Under the pieces are notes generated by a model that did no database searches, was not told where the DNA came from, and worked only from the letters and a program-made list of their open reading frames with translations. From JACKII01 sp963974445 (GTDB lineage Bacteria > Pseudomonadota > Alphaproteobacteria > Bin95), in the NCBI GenBank assembly GCA_963974445.1, contig CAXBDI010000075.1, positions 1-19,552 on the forward strand: a stretch of DNA of 19,552 bases, in the 5' to 3' direction. Shown piece by piece: positions 1 through 7,105 of this stretch. Numbering within the stretch: position 1 is the stretch's first letter; every line of letters begins with the position of its first letter. The translations under genes were made by a program, and so were the position numbers.

Positions 1-91
1 TCAAATTCGAATCCATCTCAACCCTCACCGCAACAGCGTCGTGTACTGTGGTCTCTGCCATGAGTTGCGCCTTTCGAGGGTGTGCGGCCAT
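1..91 (-). CDS. Possible partial CDS leaving the left edge, unidentified
   Basis: An open frame on the minus strand begins with ATG at 91 (or at 61, in the same frame) and runs off the window. From the second ATG it reads MAETTVHDAVAVRVEMDSNL. It starts 9 bases after the yraN stop, or 39 bases from the inner ATG, so it could be the third gene of an rsmI-yraN transcript. In many alphaproteobacteria gshB follows yraN, but the visible residues do not clearly match the GshB N-terminus. Its third codon positions are less GC-rich than those of neighbouring genes and no strong ribosome site is seen, so it may not be a gene. Confidence 0.22.
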   Translation of the reverse strand, partial: MAAHPRKAQLMAETTVHDAVAVRVEMDSNL

Positions 92-100
92 GCTAGCGCA

Positions 101-481
101 TCACCAGCCGGAGTCATCCCCATCCTGCTGCCAGGCATTGGGAAAGTGCCGCGGCAACTGGCCGGGAGCGATCACAATCAGGTCAAGTCGCGCGAAAGCG
201 TCGGCGTATTCCGGGTGATCGGCCATGAAATACTCCGCCGCCGCGGCGATGCGGGCTGCCTGCCGCGGCGAGAGCGCGAACAGACCCCTGCCAATCGACG
301 TCCGCGCCTTGACCTCGACAAAGGCCAGCACCGGCGCGCGGAACGCGATCAGGTCGATCTCGCCGGAGGGCGTGCGCAGGCGCTCCGCCAGGATGTCGTA
401 GCCGGCCTTGCGCAGAAACGCCGCCGCCAGAGCCTCCGCATCGCGGCCACGCTGCTCGCGGCGCCGGCGTTCGGCGGTCAC
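101..481 (-). CDS. yraN: YraN / UPF0102 family nuclease-like protein
   Basis: This 126-residue protein matches the length and pattern of the UPF0102 (YraN) family, which has a PD-(D/E)XK nuclease-like fold and a poorly known role, often linked to DNA or recombination functions. The signature is visible: an early RGRDAE segment with Glu16, then SGEIDLIA (Glu41, Asp43) and FVEVKAR (Glu56, Lys58), giving the E-x-D...E-x-K metal-site arrangement intact. The ATG at 481 overlaps the rsmI stop in an ATGA, so the two are probably translationally coupled. That rsmI-yraN order is conserved widely in proteobacteria. Family assignment is firm; biochemical activity is inference. Confidence 0.92.
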   Translation of the reverse strand: MTAERRRREQRGRDAEALAAAFLRKAGYDILAERLRTPSGEIDLIAFRAPVLAFVEVKARTSIGRGLFALSPRQAARIAAAAEYFMADHPEYADAFARLDLIVIAPGQLPRHFPNAWQQDGDDSGW

Positions 482-1356
482 TTCTTCGCCTCCGCCTGCA
501 CCAATTGCAGGGCGCGGGCATAGACGTCGCGGCGCTTCTGCCCGGTCGCCTCCGCCACGGCTGCCGCGGCATCGCGGACGCTATCGTGGGCTAGCGCCGC
601 CCGCAGCATCGCGTCCACATCCGCCGCCAACGCCGCTTGCTGGCCCGCCGGCGCCGGCCCGACCATCAGGACGCACTCGCCGCGCGGCGGATCGGCCTCG
701 GCGCTCGCCGCCAGTTGGCTCGCCGAGCCACGCCGCCACTCTTCGAACCGTTTCGTCAACTCCCGCGCCAGGCAGGCGGGGCGGTCGCCCAACACCGCGG
801 CGATATCCTGCAAGGCAGCCCCGATCCGCCCCGGCGCCTCGTAGAACACCAACGTTCCCGGCACTGCCGCCAAATCCTCCAGCGCGCGGCGGCGTGCGGC
901 CTGCCGCGGCGGCAGGAAACCCGCGAAGAAAAACCGATCTGTCGGCAGGTTCGCCGCCACCAGCCCCGCCAGCAGCGCGCTGGCGCCGGGTATCGGCACG
1001 ACCGGAAAGCCCGCCGCCAAGGCCGCCTCAACCAAGCGGTAGCCGGGATCGGAGACCAGCGGCGTGCCGGCGTCGCTGACCAGCGCCACCACTTCACCGG
1101 CCTCCAGCCGGCGCAGGATGCCGGGCAAGGCTTGCCGCGCATTATGTTCGTGATAGGGCAGCAGCGTGCGGCAGAGGCCATAGCGCTGCACCAGCCGCAC
1201 CGTCATGCGCGTGTCCTCGCAGGCAATCGCGTCGGCATCCCGCAATACCCGCAGCGCGCGCAGCGTGATATCCTCCAGATTACCGATTGGCGTCGCGACG
1301 ATATAGAGGCCGGGTGCTAGCGGGGCCGGCGGCAACAATGAGGCGAGTGTATCCAT
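478..1356 (-). CDS. rsmI: 16S rRNA (cytidine-1402 2'-O) methyltransferase RsmI
   Basis: RsmI uses S-adenosylmethionine to methylate the 2'-OH of C1402 in 16S rRNA, in the decoding centre. The protein is 292 residues, the usual size, and carries the family's tetrapyrrole-methylase-type blocks in order: YIVATPIGNLEDIT (about 18-31), ACEDTR (45-50), SDAGTPLVSDPG (94-105) and PIPGASA (121-127), followed by the FAGFLP and ELTKRFEE segments. The C-terminal tail (LQLVQAEAKK) is short and lysine-capped. It is the first gene of a minus-strand pair with yraN and is divergent from the DUF983 gene, sharing a 115-bp upstream region. Confidence 0.96.
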   Translation of the reverse strand: MDTLASLLPPAPLAPGLYIVATPIGNLEDITLRALRVLRDADAIACEDTRMTVRLVQRYGLCRTLLPYHEHNARQALPGILRRLEAGEVVALVSDAGTPLVSDPGYRLVEAALAAGFPVVPIPGASALLAGLVAANLPTDRFFFAGFLPPRQAARRRALEDLAAVPGTLVFYEAPGRIGAALQDIAAVLGDRPACLARELTKRFEEWRRGSASQLAASAEADPPRGECVLMVGPAPAGQQAALAADVDAMLRAALAHDSVRDAAAAVAEATGQKRRDVYARALQLVQAEAKK

Positions 1357-1471
1357 CGCACCAGCCTACACCAGAGTCGCGGCGATGGGGACACCCGGAC
1401 GTTCGGTCACCTAGCCCGGCGACGTGTGTGCTATTATCTCAGATGCGCACCGTTTGGAGCCAGAGCCACCT

Positions 1472-1855
1472 ATGCCGATCCAGCATCCCGTTTCCAAGTC
1501 GTCCGCCATCACCCGCGGGCTCAAGCGCCGCTGTCCGGCGTGTGGACAGGGCCGCGCGTTTGCCGGATATTTGCGGCAGGTGGAGGATTGCGAGCAGTGC
1601 GGAACGCATCTGGGCAATATTCGCGCGGACGACTTTCCGCCTTACCTGACCATCTTGCTCGTTGGGCATATCGTCGTGCCATTATTGTTGCTCGTCGAGC
1701 AAAACTACCAATGGTCGACCCAAATGCAGATGCTGGTCTGGCCTGCCCTGACGCTCAGCCTGGCGCTGATCGCGCTTCCCTTTCTCAAGGGCGGCGTGCT
1801 GGGTCTGATGTGGTCCATGGGCTTGAGCGGGCGCGAAATTCAGGGCCGCGGCTAG
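1472..1855 (+). CDS. DUF983 family small membrane protein
   Basis: A 127-residue protein of the DUF983 family, function unknown. It opens with a zinc-ribbon-like pair of CxxC motifs (Cys21/Cys24 in RCPACGQGRAF and Cys40/Cys43), then DDFPPYLTILLVGH and two hydrophobic helices (about 58-76 and 86-106), a layout typical of the family. An upstream GTG at 1424 would add 16 residues. I chose the ATG at 1472 because a GGAG lies 12 bases before it and the family's conserved part begins soon after. A TATTAT at 1432-1437 could be a -10 box. The gene leads a tight three-gene run; the next start is 3 bases after its stop. Confidence 0.85.
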   Translation: MPIQHPVSKSSAITRGLKRRCPACGQGRAFAGYLRQVEDCEQCGTHLGNIRADDFPPYLTILLVGHIVVPLLLLVEQNYQWSTQMQMLVWPALTLSLALIALPFLKGGVLGLMWSMGLSGREIQGRG

Positions 1856-1858
1856 CCG

Positions 1859-2302
1859 ATGGAGCTACCCTTTTGGCGCACCAAGCAGTTGTGGCAAATG
1901 ACGCCCGCGGAGTGGGAATCGCTCTGCGACGGCTGTGGCAAGTGCTGTCTGCTGAAGGTCGAATACGAAGACACCAGCGAGGTCGACGCCACGTCGGTCG
2001 CCTGCAAGCTGCTGGATTCCGACACCTGCCGGTGCAGCGACTATGACAACCGGTTCGAGCATGTGCCGGACTGTATCGACCTCTCCCAGGCCGATCTGGG
2101 CGCCCTGCCCTGGTTGCCCCGCACCTGCGCCTACCGATTGATCGGCGAGGGCAAGCCGCTGCAATGGTGGCATCCGCTGGTCTCCGGCGATCCGCAGACG
2201 GTGCACACCGCCGGCGTCTCCATCCGGCACAAGACCATCTCCGAAGACGATCTGGCCGACGAGGCCGATCTGATCCGCTACGTCGTCGATTGGCAATTGT
2301 AG
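1859..2302 (+). CDS. YcgN / UPF0260 family cysteine-cluster protein
   Basis: 147 residues matching the UPF0260 (YcgN) group within the CxxCxxCC-type putative zinc/iron-chelating family. Seen here: FWRTKQLWQMTPAEWESLCDGCGKCC with Cys23, Cys26, Cys29 and Cys30, then Cys49, Cys57, Cys59, Cys72 and Cys90, and the family's WLPRTCAYRLIGEGKPLQWWHPL block (87-107). The protein is probably cytoplasmic; a metal or Fe-S ligand role is inferred from the cysteines and the actual function is unknown. It begins 3 bases after the DUF983 stop and ends 8 bases before the metallopeptidase start, so the three are probably co-transcribed. Confidence 0.92.
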   Translation: MELPFWRTKQLWQMTPAEWESLCDGCGKCCLLKVEYEDTSEVDATSVACKLLDSDTCRCSDYDNRFEHVPDCIDLSQADLGALPWLPRTCAYRLIGEGKPLQWWHPLVSGDPQTVHTAGVSIRHKTISEDDLADEADLIRYVVDWQL

Positions 2303-2310
2303 GCCCGCCT

Positions 2311-2985
2311 GTGCGACCGCTACCCGACCCGCCCGACCTGACCATTCGCATCGACCGCCGCGCCCGGCGCATTTCGCTGCGCATCGATCAGCACGGCCAG
2401 CCGGTGTTGACGCTGCCGCATGCCCGCCTGCGGGCGGAGGGGCTGCGCTTCGCCGCCGAGAAACAGGCGTGGCTGGACACCCAACGCGCCCGGCAACCGC
2501 CCCGCATTCCATTTCAAGCGGGCGAGAGCATCCCCGTCGCCGGCACGCCGCACCGCATCGCCCTCGCCGAACGGGCACGCGACCCGGTTCGCGCCGAGGG
2601 CGGCGTCCTGCGTGTGGGCGGACGCGCCGAGACCGTGCCGAGGCTGGTCGAAGCCTGGTTGAAGACCGCGGCGCATCACGGCCTGACTGCCGCCGTCGCC
2701 CGCTACAGCGCAGCGCTGGAGCTGGAGCCGCCGCCGCTCTCGCTGCGCGATCCGAAGACGCGCTGGGGCAGTTGCTCCAGCCGCGCCCGCCTGTCGTTCT
2801 CCTGGCGATTGGCGATGGCGCCGGCAGAAGTGCTCGACTATGTCGCAGCTCATGAGGTCGCCCACCTGCGCGAGTTGAACCACAGCCCGCGCTTCTGGGC
2901 TCTGGTCGCCGGATTGATGCCGGACTACCGAGAGCATGAGGCGTGGCTGCGCCGGCACGGGCGGGGACTGCATCGCTACGGCTGA
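2311..2985 (+). CDS. YgjP/SprT-like zinc metallopeptidase (M48-type, DUF45)
   Basis: A 224-residue protein of the YgjP-like (DUF45) metallopeptidase family. The zinc site is intact: HEVAH (181-185) with a third ligand His191 in LNHSPRFW. It is preceded by the family block DPKTRWGSCSS (148-158) and the N-terminal IRIDRRARRISLRI strand region. The frame is open further upstream to 2164, inside the YcgN gene; I place the start at the GTG at 2311, 8 bases after the YcgN stop, because the N-terminal family region starts right there. No signal peptide or membrane segment is seen. The substrate is unknown. A repeat-filled intergenic region follows. Confidence 0.88.
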   Translation: MRPLPDPPDLTIRIDRRARRISLRIDQHGQPVLTLPHARLRAEGLRFAAEKQAWLDTQRARQPPRIPFQAGESIPVAGTPHRIALAERARDPVRAEGGVLRVGGRAETVPRLVEAWLKTAAHHGLTAAVARYSAALELEPPPLSLRDPKTRWGSCSSRARLSFSWRLAMAPAEVLDYVAAHEVAHLRELNHSPRFWALVAGLMPDYREHEAWLRRHGRGLHRYG

Positions 2986-3007
2986 AGCCATGCCAAGCAG
3001 GCATACA

Positions 3008-3026
3008 CCCCGGACTTGATCCGGGG
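3008..3026. repeat. Single short hairpin related to the 102-bp repeat arms
   Basis: CCCCGGA, a CTTGA loop, then TCCGGGG form a perfect 7-bp stem. The loop and framing C and G runs match the arms of the two 102-bp palindromic elements, but the three stem bases next to the loop differ (GGA/TCC). It is probably a decayed or single-arm relative. It lies 22 bases after the metallopeptidase stop and might also help end transcription, though no T run follows. Confidence 0.6.
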
Positions 3027-3059
3027 CCTCCGCTTCGCGCAGCCCGTCCCCTTTCCCCT

Positions 3060-3161
3060 CCGTCCCGTGCTTGACACGGGGCCCATGCCTGAGCGCCAAT
3101 CACCAAGTGCGGACTCTGGACGCAAGTCTCCGGCATGGGCCCCAAATCAAGTTTGGGACGG
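3060..3161. repeat. 102-bp bipartite palindromic intergenic element, copy 1
   Basis: Two 30-base arms (3060-3089 and 3132-3161) are inverted copies of each other, differing only at three bases on each side of a CTTGA/TCAAG loop (GTG/CAC in the left arm, AAA/TTT in the right when read on the same strand). Each arm is therefore also a hairpin on its own. The inner 12 bases, GGGGCCCATGCC and GGCATGGGCCCC, are perfectly complementary. The centre (3090-3131) is 42 bases. A tail after the right arm, GAAAATGGTTGAACGG (3165-3180), recurs next to copy 2. The element sits between the metallopeptidase and threonine synthase genes. Similar palindromes are common between alphaproteobacterial genes; I do not assign a named family. 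Confidence 0.85.
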
Positions 3162-3242
3162 CGAGAAAATGGTTGAACGGCCGAAGCCTTAAGTTGTTGC
3201 TACAATCGCCAATCACTGCACCCAATTCATAGAGACGCCGTC

Positions 3243-4355
3243 ATGCCCGAAGCCCGCTATATCAACCCCCGCACCGGCGCTACTTGGCCGCGTGCCTTGC
3301 CGCTGTGGCGTGCGCCGGACGACTCCGGCCCTGTGGAATTGAGCACGGGCAAGGGCCTCTCTCCCGCCGAAATCGACGGGTGCGAAGGCTCGCTTTGGCG
3401 CTACGCCGCGGCATTGCGGACGCGGAAGCGTATCTCTCTCGGCGAAGGCTGGACGCCGCTGGTCTCGGGCACCTGGCAGGGAATGCCGGTGCTGTTCAAG
3501 TGCGAGCACCTGCAACCCTCCGGCTCCTACAAGGACCGCGGCATCTCCCTGCTGGTCAACGCGCTGATCGAGGCCGGCCTGACCGAAATCCTGGAGGATT
3601 CCAGCGGCAACGCCGGCGCGTCGATGGCCACGTATTGCAAGGCCGCCGGGATAGACTGCGCCATCTATGTTCCCGCCACCGCGCCCGCCGGCAAGCTGAT
3701 GCAGATGCAGGCGTTCGGCGCGACCGTGCATCGCGTGCCCGGCGCCCGCCAGGACACCACCGACGCCGCCCTCGCCGCCGCAAGCACACGGTTCTACGCC
3801 TCGCACGCCTGGCAACCGTTCTTCGTAGAGGGCACCAAGACTCTGGCGTTCGAGCTATGGGAGCAGATGGGCTTCAGCCTGCCGGACCATATCGTCATGC
3901 CGGCGGGCCAGGGCGGCAATGTGCTGGGCCTCGCCATTGGCTTTGCCGAGCTTGTCGCCGCCGGCCAGATCGCGCGGCCGCCAAAGCTGCACGCGGTGCA
4001 GGCCGAGGGCTGCTCGCCGCTGGTGGCTCTGTTCGAAGGACGCGCGCCGCCGCCGCTCAACCCCACCATCGCCGACGGCATCGCCACGCCGCAACCGGTG
4101 CGGGCCGACATGGTTCTGGAGGCCGTCCGCGGCTCCGGCGGGCAACTCTTGAGCGTGTCCGAAGATGATATCCGCGCCGCACTGCGCGAACTGCTGGCCG
4201 CCGGCTGGTATGTCGAGCCAACCACTGCCGCCGCTGCCGCCGGCCTCAGCCGCCTGCAAGCGGACGGGCGGATCAGCGCAAACGAGACCGCCGTCCTCAT
4301 CCTGACCGGCCACGGCCTGAAAGCCGGCCAGGCGATTGCCGCGGCGCTGAGCTAG
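3243..4355 (+). CDS. thrC: Threonine synthase, PLP-dependent
   Basis: Threonine synthase turns O-phosphohomoserine into threonine using pyridoxal phosphate, the last step of threonine synthesis in the cytoplasm. The 370-residue protein shows the fold-type II pattern: LGEGWTPLV (67-74), PSGSYKDRG (92-100) with the Schiff-base Lys97, EDSSGNAGAS (118-127) contacting the substrate, and the phosphate-binding AGQGGN (221-226). The SSGNAG and EGTKT (196-200) blocks favour threonine synthase over cysteine synthase or threonine dehydratase. A diverged PLP lyase with another substrate remains possible, since no homoserine-pathway gene is nearby. The gene stands alone, bracketed by the two 102-bp repeats, and converges on the SDR gene. 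ATG 3243 is the only good start. Confidence 0.82.
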   Translation: MPEARYINPRTGATWPRALPLWRAPDDSGPVELSTGKGLSPAEIDGCEGSLWRYAAALRTRKRISLGEGWTPLVSGTWQGMPVLFKCEHLQPSGSYKDRGISLLVNALIEAGLTEILEDSSGNAGASMATYCKAAGIDCAIYVPATAPAGKLMQMQAFGATVHRVPGARQDTTDAALAAASTRFYASHAWQPFFVEGTKTLAFELWEQMGFSLPDHIVMPAGQGGNVLGLAIGFAELVAAGQIARPPKLHAVQAEGCSPLVALFEGRAPPPLNPTIADGIATPQPVRADMVLEAVRGSGGQLLSVSEDDIRAALRELLAAGWYVEPTTAAAAAGLSRLQADGRISANETAVLILTGHGLKAGQAIAAALS

Positions 4356-4385
4356 CGACAGGAAGCACCGCCCCACCGTTTCGCT

Positions 4386-4487
4386 CCGCCCCGTGCTTGA
4401 CACGGGGTCCATGCCAGAGAGCCAGCCACAAAGCTCGCAGTCTGTATTAAAGTCTCGGGCATGGGTCCCGCATCACGTGCGGGACGG
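4386..4487. repeat. 102-bp bipartite palindromic intergenic element, copy 2
   Basis: The same length and design as copy 1: left arm 4386-4415, 42-base centre 4416-4457, right arm 4458-4487. The left arms of the two copies agree at 28 of 30 bases. The right arms differ at six, but two pairs of these are compensatory (A-T to G-C and A-T to C-G), so the hairpin CCCGCA-TCACG-TGCGGG survives. The inner 12-bp stem survives with two G-U pairs if read as RNA. The tail GAAAATTGGTTAAACGG (4491-4507) repeats that of copy 1. It lies between the convergent threonine synthase and SDR genes and could act as a shared terminator, though no T run is present. Confidence 0.85.
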
Positions 4488-4528
4488 TGGGAAAATTGGT
4501 TAAACGGTCAACACCTTTCGCCGACGCT

Positions 4529-5308
4529 CTAAATGTTCGCCGGGAAGTGGCCGCCGTCCATCAGGATGTTCTGGCCGGTGATGAAGCCCGCATGCACGCT
4601 GCACAGGAAGGCGCAGGTCGCGCCGAATTCTTCCGCTGTGCCAAAGCGTTTTGACGGGTTTTCGTTGCGCCGCGCTTCTGCCAACTCGTCCTGCGGCTTG
4701 CCTGTGACCTTGGCGCCGTGCTCGAAGTTGGAGCGCAGGCGGTCGGTATCGAACGGACCGGGCAGCAGCCCGTTGATCGTCACGTTGTGCGGCGCCACCT
4801 CCCGGCAGATGGTGGAGGAAAAACCGGTCAGCGCCATGCGGGCCGCGGTCGACAGCCCCAGGTTCGGCACCGGCATCTTCACGCTCTGCGAGGTGATGTT
4901 GACGATGCGCCCGAACTTGCGCTCCGCCATGCCATCGATCACCGCGGTAATCATCTCCACATGGCTGAGAAGCTGCGCGTCCAGCGCGGCTAGCCAGCGC
5001 TCGCGGGTGTCGGTGCGGAAGTTGCCGGGGGCCGGGCCGCCGGCATTGGTCACCAGAATATCCGGGTTCGGGCAGGCTTTCAGGATGGCGTCGCGGACCT
5101 CGCGCGTGGTGATGTCGCCGGGCACCGCCGTCACGTTGACCTGATGGGCCTTGCGGATCTCGTCCGCCGTCGCCTCCAACTCGGAGGCGGTGCGGGCGTT
5201 GATCACCAGGTCGCAGCCTTCCTCGGCCAGCGCCATAGCGCAGCCTTTGCCGAGCCCCTTGCTCGCCGCCTCGACAATCGCCTTGCGGCCGCGAATTCCC
5301 ATATCCAT
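4529..5308 (-). CDS. SDR-fold oxidoreductase-like protein without the Tyr-Lys pair
   Basis: A 259-residue short-chain dehydrogenase/reductase-fold protein, closest in pattern to 3-oxoacyl-ACP-reductase-like atypical SDRs. Visible blocks are VEAASKGLGKG (12-22) in place of the usual TGxxxGIG, TNAGGPAPG (88-96) for the NAG motif, GRIVNITS (133-140) with Ser140, PGPFDTDR (183-190) and the C-terminal TGQNILMDGG. At the expected YxxxK site the sequence reads STAAR (153-157), so Tyr is Ser and Lys is Arg. A normal SDR redox mechanism is therefore doubtful. The frame is open upstream through hdaA; the MDM start at 5308, 5 bases after the hdaA stop, fits the family N-terminus. Substrate unknown. Confidence 0.87.
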   Translation of the reverse strand: MDMGIRGRKAIVEAASKGLGKGCAMALAEEGCDLVINARTASELEATADEIRKAHQVNVTAVPGDITTREVRDAILKACPNPDILVTNAGGPAPGNFRTDTRERWLAALDAQLLSHVEMITAVIDGMAERKFGRIVNITSQSVKMPVPNLGLSTAARMALTGFSSTICREVAPHNVTINGLLPGPFDTDRLRSNFEHGAKVTGKPQDELAEARRNENPSKRFGTAEEFGATCAFLCSVHAGFITGQNILMDGGHFPANI

Positions 5309-5313
5309 TGACG

Positions 5314-6000
5314 TTATCCTCTCTGATCGTCGTTTGGTGTCGCTAATACCTGCTGCGCCAGCGCTCGGGTGACGCGGCGTCTTTTGGCATAAGCTGCCGC
5401 ATCCAACCGCTCGACCGCTGCCGCCACCGCCGCGCATGAGCGCTCCAGCCGGCTCAGCATAAAGGCGATGACATCGTCTGGCACGGTGATTTGCCGGTCT
5501 GCGAACAATTTCGCCGCCAGCGCCGCCAGCAATGCATCGTCCGGCGCTTGAAGGCCCACAGACGGCAGCGCCCGCAGCCGCGAGTCCAGATCGGCGAGCC
5601 CACTGCTCCACGCCGCGGCCGGTTGCCGCGCGGTCAACAGAAACGGCAGGTCGCGGGCACGCGCGGTGTTGATCAGGTGGAACAGCGCCTTCGGCTCCGG
5701 CGCGGCTTCGATGCCGTCGACCGCAACCGCCGTCTGCAAATCCAGTGCCAGGCTGACGGTCAGGTTCTGCGCTTCCAGGTGCTTTGCCGCCGAACGCGCC
5801 GCCCAGATCGCCGCCAGATGGCTCTTGCCGCTCGCCGTCGGGCCATGCAGCAGCAGGCCGCCACCCGGCCAATCCGGCCAGGCGTCGAGCCAGCGCACCG
5901 CATCCCGGTTGCTGTCCGCCACCAGAAAGTCGGCGGCGCCGACTGCGGTGCTGGCTGGAATCGGCAACGGCAACTGCTTGGCTGCGGGGGTCTTAATCAT
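5314..6000 (-). CDS. hdaA: HdaA, DnaA-homologous regulator of replication initiation
   Basis: A 228-residue AAA+ protein related to domain III of DnaA. With the DNA-loaded sliding clamp, Hda/HdaA promotes ATP hydrolysis by DnaA and so limits re-initiation. The N-terminus holds a beta-clamp-binding motif, QLPLPI (9-14). Walker A is GPTASGKS (53-60). The Walker B region, VAVDGIEA (92-99), is degenerate, with Gly after the Asp. The arginine-rich LDSRLRALP (138-146) and the APDDALLAALAAKLFADRQI lid region follow Hda closely. Its ATG overlaps the end of the AI-2E permease gene by 8 bases, and the DUF2066/AI-2E/HdaA order is, as I recall, common in alphaproteobacteria. The SDR gene follows after 5 bases. 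Confidence 0.9.
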   Translation of the reverse strand: MIKTPAAKQLPLPIPASTAVGAADFLVADSNRDAVRWLDAWPDWPGGGLLLHGPTASGKSHLAAIWAARSAAKHLEAQNLTVSLALDLQTAVAVDGIEAAPEPKALFHLINTARARDLPFLLTARQPAAAWSSGLADLDSRLRALPSVGLQAPDDALLAALAAKLFADRQITVPDDVIAFMLSRLERSCAAVAAAVERLDAAAYAKRRRVTRALAQQVLATPNDDQRG

Positions 6001-7075
6001 CGGCCTGCCGCTCCTGGCCGAGTTGATGGTCGTAGAGCCGGCTTTGCCGGTAACGGCTCAGCAGGAACCGCACCACGACGCCAATGACCGCGGCGACCGG
6101 CAGTGCGATCAGCAGGCCGACAAAGCCCAGCAAAGAGCCGCCGGCGAACAGGGCGAAGATGATCCAGACCGGATGCAACCGCACCCGCTCCCCCACCAGC
6201 TTTGGCGTCAGCAGATAGGCTTCGATCACCTGGCCGACAATAAAGATGCCGGCAACGATGGCGATGCGTATTGGGTCGGAGAACTCGACCAAGGCCAACC
6301 CGACGCTGGCGACCAGTCCGAACATCGAGCCCAGATACGGCACAAACGACACCAGCCCGGCCATCAACCCGACGGTGAAGCCGAACGGCAGGCCGGTCAA
6401 TGCCAGGGACGTACCGTACCCGAGCCCCAACAACAGGCAGACCATCGATTGGCCGCGCACAAACCCGGCCAGCGTCTCGTCCACCTCCGCCGCCTGCGCA
6501 CGCACCGTATCGCGATGCTGCACCGGCAGCAGGCTGTCGATTTGCGCGACGATCCGGTCCCAGTCCCGCAACAGGTAAAAGGCGACTACCGGCGTCACTA
6601 CCAACAGCGACAGGAACTCGAACACCGCCAGGCCCTTGGAGAAGGCGCCGCGCACCAAGTCGGTCATCACCGTCAAGCCGCGCCCGAACTCCGCCGTCAG
6701 GGCCTCGCGGAGTTGTTGGACTTCCGCTGGATCGAGCACGCCCTGCAATCGCTCCAGGCCGGCTACCAGCCAGCGTTGCAGCGCCGCGACGATGTCCGGC
6801 AACCGGGAAACGAGCCCGACCACCTGGCTCTGCACGACGGGGATCAACAGCAGCAGCAGTGCGACCGTCAGCACGGCAAAGCCCAGCAGGGTCCATGCGG
6901 CGGCCCAACCGCGGCCGATGCCGATGGCCTCCAGCCGGTCGGCGATGGGGTCGAGAAAGTAGGCGACAGCCAAGCCGGCGACGAACGGCAACAGGATCGG
7001 CTGGAACAGCCAGACCAGCAGGATGAAGACGACGAGAATCGCCAGCCACGCGCCGGCTTTCTCCCGCACGGTCAT
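5993..7075 (-). CDS. AI-2E family (PerM-type) membrane protein
   Basis: A 360-residue inner-membrane protein of the AI-2E transporter family, named after TqsA but including many members of unknown cargo, some of them ion/proton antiporters. Features: a leading helix pair (about 10-45) with the LPFVAGLAVAYFLDPIADRLE signature, a helix at about 60-85, an amphipathic soluble stretch (about 88-145), a helix with VTPVVAFYLLRDW (about 160-172), then the conserved LTGLPFGFTVGLMAGLVSFVPYLGS block and C-terminal helices ending near residue 340 with a charged tail. It lies 30 bases after the DUF2066 gene and overlaps hdaA. The AI-2 transport label should be read as a family name only. Confidence 0.9.
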   Translation of the reverse strand: MTVREKAGAWLAILVVFILLVWLFQPILLPFVAGLAVAYFLDPIADRLEAIGIGRGWAAAWTLLGFAVLTVALLLLLIPVVQSQVVGLVSRLPDIVAALQRWLVAGLERLQGVLDPAEVQQLREALTAEFGRGLTVMTDLVRGAFSKGLAVFEFLSLLVVTPVVAFYLLRDWDRIVAQIDSLLPVQHRDTVRAQAAEVDETLAGFVRGQSMVCLLLGLGYGTSLALTGLPFGFTVGLMAGLVSFVPYLGSMFGLVASVGLALVEFSDPIRIAIVAGIFIVGQVIEAYLLTPKLVGERVRLHPVWIIFALFAGGSLLGFVGLLIALPVAAVIGVVVRFLLSRYRQSRLYDHQLGQERQADD

Positions 7076-7105
7076 GCCGTGGCGCTCGTCGTTGGCGAGG
7101 CGATA

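Noticed and set aside
1865..3145. 426-codon open frame on the minus strand
   Set aside because: It lies opposite the YcgN-like and metallopeptidase genes and extends into the palindromic repeat. No domain is recognisable.
3060..4487. Composite transposon or MITE pair carrying threonine synthase
   Set aside because: The two elements are in the same orientation, I see no target-site duplication, and threonine synthase is a core gene with base composition like its neighbours. Independent insertions of an intergenic repeat are more likely.
4386..4487. CRISPR-like repeat
   Set aside because: There are only two copies over 1.3 kb apart, with a gene between them and no spacer-repeat periodicity.
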